Positions 8,914 to 15,939 are shown, numbered from the stretch's first letter. The stretch is 30,524 bases of DNA from JABDPF01 sp036351575 (GCA_036351575.1 JAZBPJ010000118.1:1-30524), one strand, 5' to 3'. Notes: generated by a model not told the origin, from the letters alone. Program-made: numbers and translations.

Positions 8914-9010
8914 ATATACTTAATCAGATATCAGAGAACCCTATTTACCGGCCCGTATTATTACTAATTAGAATATGTCAGGCCTGAAACCATCTTTCAC
9001 GGAGTCAGCG

Positions 9011-10456
9011 ATGTTGAAGCAAGCGAAATACGAACCTTCCGCCAAAGAACAGGCTTTTCTCGATACCGTCGAGAACGGCAAATACGACCGCCAGATCATC
9101 ACCGGCATCAAGAAATTCGTGAACGGCACAGCGCCGGAAGACATGCAGGATTTCTACAGTGAGCTGGAACTCAAGCAGCTCTCGGCTCTCACGGGGACGG
9201 AACTCGACGTTGAAAAACGCATGCCCGTCAAGATGACGCGCCATTATTTCGAGCGCGCCCGCAACAGCAAGCCGCTGCAGACCCTGGTGAAAGCCAACCC
9301 CCGGGAAACTGAGGAGTTGGCAGGCGCTGAAGATCCCGGTCACCAGATGGACTACAGCCCGGTCGAGGGCCTGCTGCACAAGTACGAAATCGGCCTCGCC
9401 TACGTGGCGTCGACGTGCTCCGCGCATTGCCGCTTCTGCTACCGCGAAGAACTGGTCGCGCGCAAGGAGGTCGAGCGCCACGACGGCACCGTGGCAAAGA
9501 AAGGGCTGGCGCAGATCAAGGACGTGACCGACTACATCATCGAGCACAACCGCATCGTTGAGGAAAACGGCGGGCGCCACCCGGTGACCGGGCGCGAAAA
9601 ACTGCGTGAAATCCTGATGTCCGGCGGCGATCCGATGGTGCTCAGCAACAAGAATATCGCGGCCTGGCTCGCGGCGCTGGCCGAGGCCGGGATCGAGCAG
9701 ATCCGTATCGGCACCAAGGAAATGGCCTTCTTCCCGAAACGCTTCGACGAAGGCTTCTTCGACATGATGGACACGTTCAACGAGATGTGGCCGGACGTGA
9801 ACATCCGCATCGTGATCCACTTCAACCACCCGGACGAGTTCCTGGTCAAGGACGAAGCCGGTAACTACATCGATCACCCGGGCGGCGGGCTGGAGTGGGT
9901 TCCCGAGACGCGCAGCGCCGTTCAGCAGGTCGCCGGGCGGCACTACATGAACATCGAAAACCAGTCGCCGATCATCAAGGATGTGAATAACGATTCTGAC
10001 GCTTTGCGCATCCTGCAGCGCGAAATGAAGCGCAACGGCGTCGAGAACCACTATTTCTTCTGCGGCCGCGACATCATCGGCCACAAGAATTTCAACGTGC
10101 CGATCGAGGAAGCCTGGCACTGCCTGAACGAGTCACAGAAGGGCCTGTCCGGCGTCGAAGCCCACGCGCGGCTGTCGATTACCCATTACAAGGGCAAGAC
10201 AGAGGTCAACGCCGTGACCAACGAACCGCTGCCCGGCGTACCCGGCACGGAGAACGGTTTCGTGATTTTCAAACTGCTGCGCAGCGCCGCGGACGCGCCG
10301 GACCGGGGCAAGGTCTGCATTGTCGGGCGCAACCCGGAGGCCATCTGGTTCAGCGGTTACGACGACCGCGTGATCTACGATGAGCTCGGCCTGTACCACG
10401 ACCACGAAGAACTGCGCCGCGAAGTTATCGAAAAGAAAAAGGCCAGCATCGGCTGA
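9011..10456 (+). CDS. KamA-family radical-SAM amino acid 2,3-aminomutase
   Basis: A 481-residue radical-SAM, PLP-dependent aminomutase, expected to move an amino group from C2 to C3 of an alpha-amino acid. It has the iron-sulfur motif CxxxCxxC (C136, C140, C143), the SAM-site SGGDP (about 204-208) and an Arg (R145) two residues after the last cluster Cys, equivalent to the carboxylate-binding Arg134 of clostridial lysine 2,3-aminomutase. The PLP lysine matches K396 in YKGKTE. The two Asp residues that hold the lysine side chain in that enzyme (Asp293, Asp330) align with R353 and with I390/T391, and the C-terminal zinc cysteines are absent. It is therefore probably not a lysine enzyme; an acidic substrate is inferred. 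ATG 9011 has a GGAG site 6 bases upstream; the in-frame ATG at 8975 has none. It is the first gene of a five-gene operon. It is also longer than the roughly 416-residue clostridial enzyme. Confidence 0.88.
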   Translation: MLKQAKYEPSAKEQAFLDTVENGKYDRQIITGIKKFVNGTAPEDMQDFYSELELKQLSALTGTELDVEKRMPVKMTRHYFERARNSKPLQTLVKANPRETEELAGAEDPGHQMDYSPVEGLLHKYEIGLAYVASTCSAHCRFCYREELVARKEVERHDGTVAKKGLAQIKDVTDYIIEHNRIVEENGGRHPVTGREKLREILMSGGDPMVLSNKNIAAWLAALAEAGIEQIRIGTKEMAFFPKRFDEGFFDMMDTFNEMWPDVNIRIVIHFNHPDEFLVKDEAGNYIDHPGGGLEWVPETRSAVQQVAGRHYMNIENQSPIIKDVNNDSDALRILQREMKRNGVENHYFFCGRDIIGHKNFNVPIEEAWHCLNESQKGLSGVEAHARLSITHYKGKTEVNAVTNEPLPGVPGTENGFVIFKLLRSAADAPDRGKVCIVGRNPEAIWFSGYDDRVIYDELGLYHDHEELRREVIEKKKASIG

Positions 10457-10474
10457 CCTGACGAGGCAAGGAAC

Positions 10475-11185
10475 ATGATCGACAAGCAAATCGGATCTCC
10501 AGCGGAGGCCGTGCGCGAAATTTTCGACGGCGCCACCGTGATGATCGGCGGCTTCGGCGAGGCCGGAAGCCCGATCGAGCTGATCCATGCCCTGATCGAC
10601 CAGGGCACCAGAGACCTCACGGTCGTAAACAACAATACCGGAAGCGGCCACGTCGGCCTGGCGGCGCTGATCGAAAACCGCCAGGTTCGAAAGATGATCT
10701 GCTCCTTCCCTCGAACCGCCAATTCACTGGTATTCCCGGAGCTGTACCGGGCCGGCGAGATCGAACTCGAACTGGTGCCGCAGGGTACGTTGGCCGAGCG
10801 CATACGCGCCGGCGGCGCGGGCATCCCGGCCTTCTATACGCCTTCTTCTGTCGGTACGCCGCTGGCGGAAGGCAAGGAAGTCCGGCAGTTCGACGGCCAG
10901 GACTACGTGATGGAATATGGCCTGACCGCTGATTTTTCGCTGATCAAGTGCCGCCAGGCCGACCGCCTGGGCAACCTGGTGTACAACAAGACCGCGCGCA
11001 ATTTCGCTCCGGTCATGGCCATGGCCGGGCGCAGGACCATCGTGCAGGCCCGCGAAATCGTTCCGGTCGGCGCCATCGATCCGGAATGCGTGGTCACACC
11101 CGGTATTTTCGTCCAGGGCATCGTGCAGGTTTCCGACCCGCTGCACGAATCGCTGCTGGTGGCCGAAGGGAGGAGCTACCCATGA
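10475..11185 (+). CDS. CoA-transferase subunit A (3-oxoadipate/PcaI type)
   Basis: A 236-residue alpha subunit of a family I CoA-transferase. It has the glycine-rich GGFGEAGSP segment near residue 28 and the long conserved block FPRTANSLVFPELYRAG followed by ELELVPQGTLAERIRA. It then has the ADFSLIK and GNLVYNKTARNF motifs and ends near TPGIFVQGIV. The details follow PcaI, succinyl-CoA:3-oxoadipate CoA-transferase, more closely than acetoacetate transferases such as AtoD. The enzyme would move CoA from succinyl-CoA or acetyl-CoA to a beta-keto acid. An AAGGA ribosome-binding site precedes ATG 10475, 18 bases after the aminomutase stop. Its end overlaps subunit B by 4 bases. No other beta-ketoadipate pathway genes are present, so the substrate must come from elsewhere, most simply from the aminomutase and transaminase of the same operon. 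Confidence 0.92.
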   Translation: MIDKQIGSPAEAVREIFDGATVMIGGFGEAGSPIELIHALIDQGTRDLTVVNNNTGSGHVGLAALIENRQVRKMICSFPRTANSLVFPELYRAGEIELELVPQGTLAERIRAGGAGIPAFYTPSSVGTPLAEGKEVRQFDGQDYVMEYGLTADFSLIKCRQADRLGNLVYNKTARNFAPVMAMAGRRTIVQAREIVPVGAIDPECVVTPGIFVQGIVQVSDPLHESLLVAEGRSYP

Positions 11186-11856
11186 ACAACGCTGCAGCGG
11201 AAACGAACGCTGAAAAAATCGGCTGGAGCCGTGAAGAAATGGCTCAGCGCACCGCCATGGATATTCCCAACGGCGCCTACGTGAACCTCGGCATCGGCAT
11301 ACCCGAGCTGGTCGCGCGCTTCGTGCCCGAGGGCCGCGAAGTGATCTACCACACCGAAAACGGCCTGCTCGGCATGGGACCGGTCGGCGACGACGGCGGC
11401 GAACCGGAACTGATCAACGCCGGCAAGAAACGCGTCTCGGCGATTCCCGGAGCCGCGTTCTTTCATCACGCCGACAGTTTCTCGATGATTCGGGGCGGGC
11501 ACCTGGATGTCTGCGTGCTCGGCGCGATGCAGGTCGCGGAAAACGGCGACCTGGCCAACTGGTCGACCGGGGCGCCCGACGCCATTCCCGCCGTCGGCGG
11601 CGCGATGGACCTGGTAGCCGGGGTAAAAACGATCTACGTGATCACGCAGCACGTCACCAAGCAAGGCGACCCCAAGCTGCTGGAGCGCTGCACGATGCCG
11701 CTAACCGGCGTCGGCATCGTCAGCCGGATCTATACCGACCTGGCGGTGATCGACGTGACCGACGCGGGCTTCAGGGTGGCCGAGATGGCGCCCGGGGTCG
11801 ATTTCGAATACCTGCAGGAAAGAACGGGGGCAACGCTCCTGCCCCCGGGCTCCTGA
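11182..11856 (+). CDS. CoA-transferase subunit B (3-oxoadipate/PcaJ type)
   Basis: A 224-residue beta subunit of the same family I CoA-transferase. It carries the GIGIPELVARF motif (about 37-47) and the catalytic-glutamate motif HTENGLLGMGP with E59, the residue expected to form the glutamyl-CoA thioester. The distal GAMQVAENGDLANW block is also conserved. It resembles PcaJ and short-chain 3-oxoacid CoA-transferase B subunits. ATG 11182 overlaps the subunit A stop as ATGA and is preceded by GGAG, so the longer in-frame extension into subunit A is a reading artefact. With subunit A it should form an A2B2 enzyme activating a beta-keto acid in the cytoplasm. The aminotransferase gene follows 14 bases later. 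Confidence 0.93.
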   Translation: MNNAAAETNAEKIGWSREEMAQRTAMDIPNGAYVNLGIGIPELVARFVPEGREVIYHTENGLLGMGPVGDDGGEPELINAGKKRVSAIPGAAFFHHADSFSMIRGGHLDVCVLGAMQVAENGDLANWSTGAPDAIPAVGGAMDLVAGVKTIYVITQHVTKQGDPKLLERCTMPLTGVGIVSRIYTDLAVIDVTDAGFRVAEMAPGVDFEYLQERTGATLLPPGS

Positions 11857-11870
11857 GGAGATGAAAAATC

Positions 11871-13226
11871 ATGAAACATGACGTTTCGGAAGTACCGGCA
11901 GTAAAGGTTTCAAAAAGCCAGGCGCTGTATGACAGGGCCCTGGGCATGATGCCCGGCGGCTGCAGCCGCAACACCATCCTGCGCAAACCGCACCCGGTTT
12001 ACGCCGCCCACGCCAAGGGCTGTTGGATCACCGATATCGAGGGTAAAAAGTACATCGATTATTCCAACAACATGGCCTCCCTGATCCACGGCCACGCGCA
12101 TCCGAGAGTGGTCGAGGCCATCACCGAACAGGTGAAAAAGGGTACCGCCTACGCCGTTGGCACGGTGCAGGAAATCGATTACGCCGAGCACCTGCTGAGC
12201 CGCAACCCCAGTTTTGAGCGGATACGCTTCGCCAACTCGGGCACCGAGGCCGTCATGGCCTGCCTGAAGGCATCCCGGGCGTACACGGGCCGGCCAAAGA
12301 TCGCCAAGGTCGAGGGCGCCTACCACGGCCTCTACGACTACGCAGAGGTCAGTCAGTGTCCCACCCCGCAAAACTGGGGCAAAGAGGACCACCCGGCCAG
12401 CGTGCCGGTCGCATACGGAACACCCAAGGCCGCGCTGGACGACGTGGTGGTGATCCCGTTCAACGATCCCGAGGTCGCCGTGGCCATCCTGGATGAACAC
12501 AAAGACGACATCGCCTGCGTGCTGATCGACCTGATGCCGCACCGGGTCGGCCTGGTGCCAATCCAGGAGGAATTCCTCGAAGCGCTCGAATCCTGGACCC
12601 GGGCAAACGGCGCCCTGCTGGTGCTGGACGAGGTCATCACCTTCCGCTGCGGCTACGGCGGCGCGCAGGAAAAGCATCCCATCCAGCCTGACCTGACCGC
12701 GATGGGCAAGATCATCGGCGGCGGTTTCCCGGTGGGCGCACTGGCTGGCCGGGCCGAAGTCATGGAAGTCATGAACCCGCTGGCTGAAAAAGTGCTGTTC
12801 CCGCATTCGGGCACCTTCTCGGCCAACCCGGTCACCATGACCGCGGGCCGCGTGTCGATGGAGATGTACGACCAGGCCGCGGTGAAGAAGCTCAACCGGC
12901 TTTCGGCCTACGCCCGCGACTGCATCAGCCAGGCCATCCAGGTTTCCGGTGTGCCCGCCTGCATTACCGGCGGCGGCTCGATGTTCCGGATCCAGCTGAA
13001 ACACGAAGCACCGCAAAACTACCGCGCGGCCTTCACCACGCCGAACGAGAAAAAAGCCACGGCCATGCTGCTCGATCACCTGTTCGACAACGGGTTCATC
13101 CTGATGAATACCTGCTCTGGCGCCTTGTCGACCGCCATGACCCAGAAACACGTGGACATGCTGGCCGAGGCCCTGCTGACGGGGTTCCGGAAAATCCGCG
13201 GCATCCTTCGCGACAACGGTGACTGA
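11871..13226 (+). CDS. Class III aminotransferase, GSA-aminomutase-like; probable beta-amino acid transaminase
   Basis: A 451-residue PLP enzyme of aminotransferase class III, in the branch with glutamate-1-semialdehyde aminomutase. Visible motifs are the N-terminal PGGCSR (R33), ANSGTEAVMA (about 121-130) for phosphate binding, YHG at 151-153, the cofactor-binding LVLDEV with D253, and the Schiff-base lysine K280 in TAMGK. The PGGxSR segment resembles bacterial beta-phenylalanine/beta-amino acid transaminases, which belong to this branch and use an N-terminal Arg for the carboxylate. It is not a haem-pathway HemL by context, since it sits between CoA-transferase and thiolase genes. A GAGGAG site precedes ATG 11871. 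Inferred role: removal of the amino group from the beta-amino acid made by the aminomutase, giving a beta-keto acid. True mutase activity cannot be excluded. Confidence 0.87.
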   Translation: MKHDVSEVPAVKVSKSQALYDRALGMMPGGCSRNTILRKPHPVYAAHAKGCWITDIEGKKYIDYSNNMASLIHGHAHPRVVEAITEQVKKGTAYAVGTVQEIDYAEHLLSRNPSFERIRFANSGTEAVMACLKASRAYTGRPKIAKVEGAYHGLYDYAEVSQCPTPQNWGKEDHPASVPVAYGTPKAALDDVVVIPFNDPEVAVAILDEHKDDIACVLIDLMPHRVGLVPIQEEFLEALESWTRANGALLVLDEVITFRCGYGGAQEKHPIQPDLTAMGKIIGGGFPVGALAGRAEVMEVMNPLAEKVLFPHSGTFSANPVTMTAGRVSMEMYDQAAVKKLNRLSAYARDCISQAIQVSGVPACITGGGSMFRIQLKHEAPQNYRAAFTTPNEKKATAMLLDHLFDNGFILMNTCSGALSTAMTQKHVDMLAEALLTGFRKIRGILRDNGD

Positions 13227-13245
13227 CAGATCGAGGCCAAGGAAT

Positions 13246-13276
13246 GGGGTCAGAGTAGCTCGACTACTCTGACCCC
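13246..13276. repeat. REP-like perfect 13-bp inverted repeat
   Basis: GGGGTCAGAGTAG (13246-13258) and its exact reverse complement CTACTCTGACCCC (13264-13276) flank a 5-base loop in the 77-base gap between aminotransferase and thiolase genes. The GGGGTCAGAGT core is a motif I associate with REP/RAYT-type repeats in gammaproteobacteria (memory, not searched). The RNA hairpin could act as a 3' mRNA stabiliser or a partial terminator. Only one copy was seen in the window. Confidence 0.75.
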
Positions 13277-13303
13277 GGTTTTGGGAACGATTGGAGAATA
13301 ATC

Positions 13304-14503
13304 ATGACCGACGTATTCATCTGTGACGCCATTCGTACGCCCGTGGGGCGCTACGGCGGCTGCCTGGCGCCGGTGCGCGCCGACGACCTGGCGGCGATCC
13401 CACTGCGCGAGATACTCAAGCGCAACCCGGACCTCGATCCGCACACCGTGGACGACGTGTACCTCGGCTGCGCCAACCAGTCCGGTGAAGACAACCGCAA
13501 CGTGGCGCGCATGGCCAGCCTGCTGGCGGGATTCCCCGCCGAAGTACCGGCCTGTACCGTAAACCGCCTGTGCAGTTCCGGACTCAACGCGATCGGCAGC
13601 GGGGCCAACGCGATCATCGCCGGCGAAGCCGACCTGGTGGTCGCCGGCGGCGTGGAGAGCATGTCGCGGGCGCCTTTCGTGATCGGCAAGGCGAACGGTC
13701 CCTTCGACCGTTCACCGAAAATGGAAGACACGACCATGGGATGGCGCTTCGTCAACCGCAAGCTCGACGAAATGTACGGCACCGAGACAATGCCGCAAAC
13801 CGCCGAGAACCTGGCAAAGGAATTCAACATCAGCCGCGAAGACCAGGACCTCTTCGCGCTTTGGAGCCAGGAAAAAGCCGCCGCGGCCATTGAGGACGGA
13901 CGCATGACCGAGGAAATCGTCGCGGTGGAAGTGCCGCGCCGCAAGCAGGATCCGCTGGTCGCGGATACCGACGAGCATCCGCGCCGTACCAGCCTCGAGA
14001 AGCTCGCCGCGCTGCGTCCGCTGTTTCCCGATGGCACGATCACGGCCGGCAACGCCTCCGGTATCAACGACGGCGCCGCTGCGCTGCTGCTGGCCTCGGA
14101 GTCGGCGGTCACGCGTCACGGTCTCAAGCCGCTGGTGCGCGTCGTGGGCACCGCCTACGCCGGCGTACCGCCGCGCATCATGGGTTACGGCCCGGTTCCG
14201 GCCACGCGCAAGCTGATGAAACGCCTCGGCATGTCACTCGACGACATGGACATCATCGAGCTGAACGAGGCCTTCGCCGCCCAGGCGCTGACCTGTTCAC
14301 GTGAGCTGGGGCTGGCCGACGACGACCCGCGGATCAACCCGCAGGGCGGCGCGATCGCGCTGGGCCACCCCCTGGGCATGAGCGGCGCCCGGCTGGCCGT
14401 GACCGCCATTCGCCAGCTGCTGCGCGGCGATGGCCGCTACGCGCTGTGCACGATGTGCGTAGGCGTCGGCCAGGGCGTGGCCACGGTGCTCGAAAAAGTG
14501 TGA
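13304..14503 (+). CDS. 3-oxoadipyl-CoA thiolase-like acetyl-CoA acyltransferase (PcaF type)
   Basis: A 399-residue thiolase with the complete catalytic set: nucleophile C90 in NRLCSSG, H355 in GGAIALGHPLGMSGAR and C385 in TMCVGVGQG. The overall sequence, including GCANQSGEDNRNVARMA and the EDTTMGWRFVN segment, follows PcaF/PaaJ-type 3-oxoadipyl-CoA thiolases rather than acetoacetyl-CoA thiolases. Such enzymes cleave 3-oxoadipyl-CoA to succinyl-CoA and acetyl-CoA in the cytoplasm. A GGAGAA site precedes ATG 13304. It is the last gene of the operon, separated from the aminotransferase by a REP-like hairpin and closed by a palindromic terminator. Together with the PcaIJ-like transferase it implies a beta-keto dicarboxylate as intermediate. 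A C5 or omega-substituted substrate is possible. Confidence 0.93.
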   Translation: MTDVFICDAIRTPVGRYGGCLAPVRADDLAAIPLREILKRNPDLDPHTVDDVYLGCANQSGEDNRNVARMASLLAGFPAEVPACTVNRLCSSGLNAIGSGANAIIAGEADLVVAGGVESMSRAPFVIGKANGPFDRSPKMEDTTMGWRFVNRKLDEMYGTETMPQTAENLAKEFNISREDQDLFALWSQEKAAAAIEDGRMTEEIVAVEVPRRKQDPLVADTDEHPRRTSLEKLAALRPLFPDGTITAGNASGINDGAAALLLASESAVTRHGLKPLVRVVGTAYAGVPPRIMGYGPVPATRKLMKRLGMSLDDMDIIELNEAFAAQALTCSRELGLADDDPRINPQGGAIALGHPLGMSGARLAVTAIRQLLRGDGRYALCTMCVGVGQGVATVLEKV

Positions 14504-14507
14504 TTTG

Positions 14508-14545
14508 AAAATTCGGGGCCGGATACGTATCCGGCCCCGAATTTT
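14508..14545. terminator. Bidirectional intrinsic terminator (38-bp perfect palindrome)
   Basis: Two exactly complementary 19-base arms (14508-14526 and 14527-14545) start with AAAATTCGGGGCC and end with GGCCCCGAATTTT. A strong GC stem is flanked by an A-tract and a T-tract, so it can stop transcription on both strands. It lies 4 bases past the thiolase stop on + and 6 bases past the DUF302 stop on -, serving both convergent genes. Confidence 0.92.
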
Positions 14546-14551
14546 GCATGC

Positions 14552-15025
14552 TTATTTGGCGAAGGAGATAAAGTCCTGCTGCTCGGCAGAGACTTCCTTG
14601 CCCATCACTTCTGCCACCGTTCCGCCGAACATGCGGCCGAGCAGGCCGGCGTTCATCGAGCCGATGTAGGTCTTGCCGTCGCTCTTCTCGTAGACGCTGA
14701 TCGTGCAGGGCATCATCACCGAGACCACCCGGTCGGCATCATCGGCAAGAATGCGGGAAGCGTGGTTGGCCTGGCACAGGTTGATCAGCCAGGTCCTGGG
14801 CACTTCCGGCCCTCCGTGCCTGGCGATGGAAGCGTCCAGCTTGACGATACCCGAAACGACCCAGCCGGCTTCGACCGCGTTTTTCTGGATCCGGTCGACG
14901 GTCTCCTCGAGCCCGTACGGACTGGCGCTCTCGTTCAGCATCAGCCCGGGCATCATTTTCCAGGCAACTGCGCCGAGCACGATAATCCCGGCCATGAAAC
15001 CCACGATAAATCCTTTGAAACTCAT
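14552..15025 (-). CDS. DUF302 domain protein, membrane-anchored
   Basis: A 157-residue protein with one N-terminal transmembrane segment (about residues 4-24, FKGFIVGFMAGIIVLGAVAW) and a DUF302 domain (about 40-145). The typical elements include LINLCQANHASRIL and the MPCTISVYEKSDGK strand. DUF302 proteins are small alpha/beta proteins of unknown function, often periplasmic and sometimes near sulfur-metabolism genes. ATG 15025 is chosen because the membrane segment starts there. A GTG at 15052 would add nine polar residues and has a ribosome-binding site too close to it. It is convergent with the thiolase gene and probably unrelated to that operon. Confidence 0.85.
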   Translation of the reverse strand: MSFKGFIVGFMAGIIVLGAVAWKMMPGLMLNESASPYGLEETVDRIQKNAVEAGWVVSGIVKLDASIARHGGPEVPRTWLINLCQANHASRILADDADRVVSVMMPCTISVYEKSDGKTYIGSMNAGLLGRMFGGTVAEVMGKEVSAEQQDFISFAK

Positions 15026-15051
15026 AACATCGTTACTCTGCTTGGTTATCA

Positions 15052-15066
15052 CACTCCGCCGGAGTG
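15052..15066. repeat. Small inverted repeat upstream of the DUF302 gene
   Basis: CACTCC (15052-15057) and GGAGTG (15061-15066) form a perfect 6-bp dyad with a 3-base centre, 27 bases upstream of the DUF302 start. It could be an operator or a leader hairpin. There is no supporting T-tract and no second copy. Confidence 0.3.
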
Positions 15067-15106
15067 CACGGTTTCGTAATGATGCTGTCTTTCAATAAGG
15101 AGATGC

Positions 15107-15136
15107 AAAAAAAACGCGCAGCCGGGGCTGCGCGTT
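15107..15136 (-). terminator. Intrinsic terminator of the peroxiredoxin gene
   Basis: On the - strand an 11-bp perfect stem (arms at 15126-15136 and 15113-15123, AACGCGCAGCC on the + strand) runs into an eight-base U-tract (A residues at 15107-15114). It lies about 56 bases beyond the peroxiredoxin stop codon and isolates that gene from DUF302. Confidence 0.9.
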
Positions 15137-15191
15137 CAGGAGAGATTCACCGGCGCCCGGCTATGCCGGGACACCTTTGGCGATCCAGGAT

Positions 15192-15725
15192 TCAGCCCGC
15201 GTTGCGGCCGCGGATGTAGTTCAGCATGGTACCGGCGTCGCTGACTTCGAACGGATCGGTCGGGCAGTTGTCTTCCTTGCCGGCCTCGGAAAAGACCTTA
15301 ACGATCTCGCCGTCTTCGACCAGCATGGAATAGCGCCAGGAACGGTCACCGAAGCCGAGGTTGGCCTTTGAGACCAGCATGTCCATGCCGCGCGTGAAGT
15401 CGCAGTTGCCGTCGGGCAGAAGCTTTACTTTTTCGGCGCCGAGGTGCTTGCCCCACTGGAACATGGTGAAGGCATCGTTGACGCTCAGGCAATAAACCTC
15501 GTCCACACCCTCCTGCTTGAAGAGGTCGTAAGACGCTTCGTATCCGGGCAGGTGCGTGCTGGAGCAGGTCGGCGTGAAGGCGCCGGGCAGCGCAAACACC
15601 ACGACGCGCTTGCCGGCGAAAATGTCGTCGCTGCTGACGTCCTGCCAGCGGAAGGGATTCTCGCCTTCCACGGACTCGTCGCGAACGCGGGTCTTGAATA
15701 CAACCTGGGGGACTTTCTGACTCAT
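15192..15725 (-). CDS. Peroxiredoxin, Prx5-like (redoxin domain)
   Basis: A 177-residue thiol peroxidase of the Prx5/redoxin type that reduces hydrogen peroxide and organic hydroperoxides in the cytoplasm. The peroxidatic cysteine is C54 in the active-site motif PGAFTPTCSSTHLP, where the Pro, Thr and Cys expected for the family are present. The later conserved Arg lies in FGDRSWRYSML. Length is normal for Prx5, with no fused glutaredoxin domain. A good AGGAG ribosome-binding site is found about 10 bases before ATG 15725. It is monocistronic: a strong terminator follows and a 214-base AT-rich gap precedes it. No clear OxyR site was recognised upstream. The electron donor (glutathione/glutaredoxin or thioredoxin) cannot be told from the sequence. 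Confidence 0.93.
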   Translation of the reverse strand: MSQKVPQVVFKTRVRDESVEGENPFRWQDVSSDDIFAGKRVVVFALPGAFTPTCSSTHLPGYEASYDLFKQEGVDEVYCLSVNDAFTMFQWGKHLGAEKVKLLPDGNCDFTRGMDMLVSKANLGFGDRSWRYSMLVEDGEIVKVFSEAGKEDNCPTDPFEVSDAGTMLNYIRGRNAG

Positions 15726-15939
15726 GTCTGATTCTCCTTTCGATCCGCAGATCGAGTGAACTCGTTAAAAAATTACAGGGTGAATATTGAACTGAAGATA
15801 TGTTCTCACGATCACATTTATATTTGAAATTGATTGTTATTATATTTTCGATAGCTTATTCAAATATCAATACGGGGCGCGGCGAACGCCATGGTGGCGC
15901 CAGGCAAAGAGCTATAGACAAAACCCGCATGTCGGCCAT
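15726..15939. other. AT-rich intergenic region upstream of the peroxiredoxin gene
   Basis: A 214-base gap whose first 150 bases are much richer in A+T than the surroundings, with runs such as TTATTATATTTTCG near 15836-15850. It must hold the peroxiredoxin promoter on the - strand, but no single hexamer pair stands out. A partial dyad, GATA-N11-TATC on the - strand, lies near 15850-15870; its spacing does not fit an OxyR half-site. Confidence 0.5.

Noticed and set aside
9011..10456. EpmB-type (EF-P lysine) aminomutase
   Set aside because: EpmB is shorter (about 340 residues) and lies next to efp or epmA; this gene is 481 codons and sits in a catabolic operon.
15845..15875. Possible OxyR site upstream of the peroxiredoxin gene
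   Set aside because: Only a GATA-N11-TATC dyad is visible; the spacing does not match the ATAG-N7-CTAT pattern and the tandem half-site is absent.
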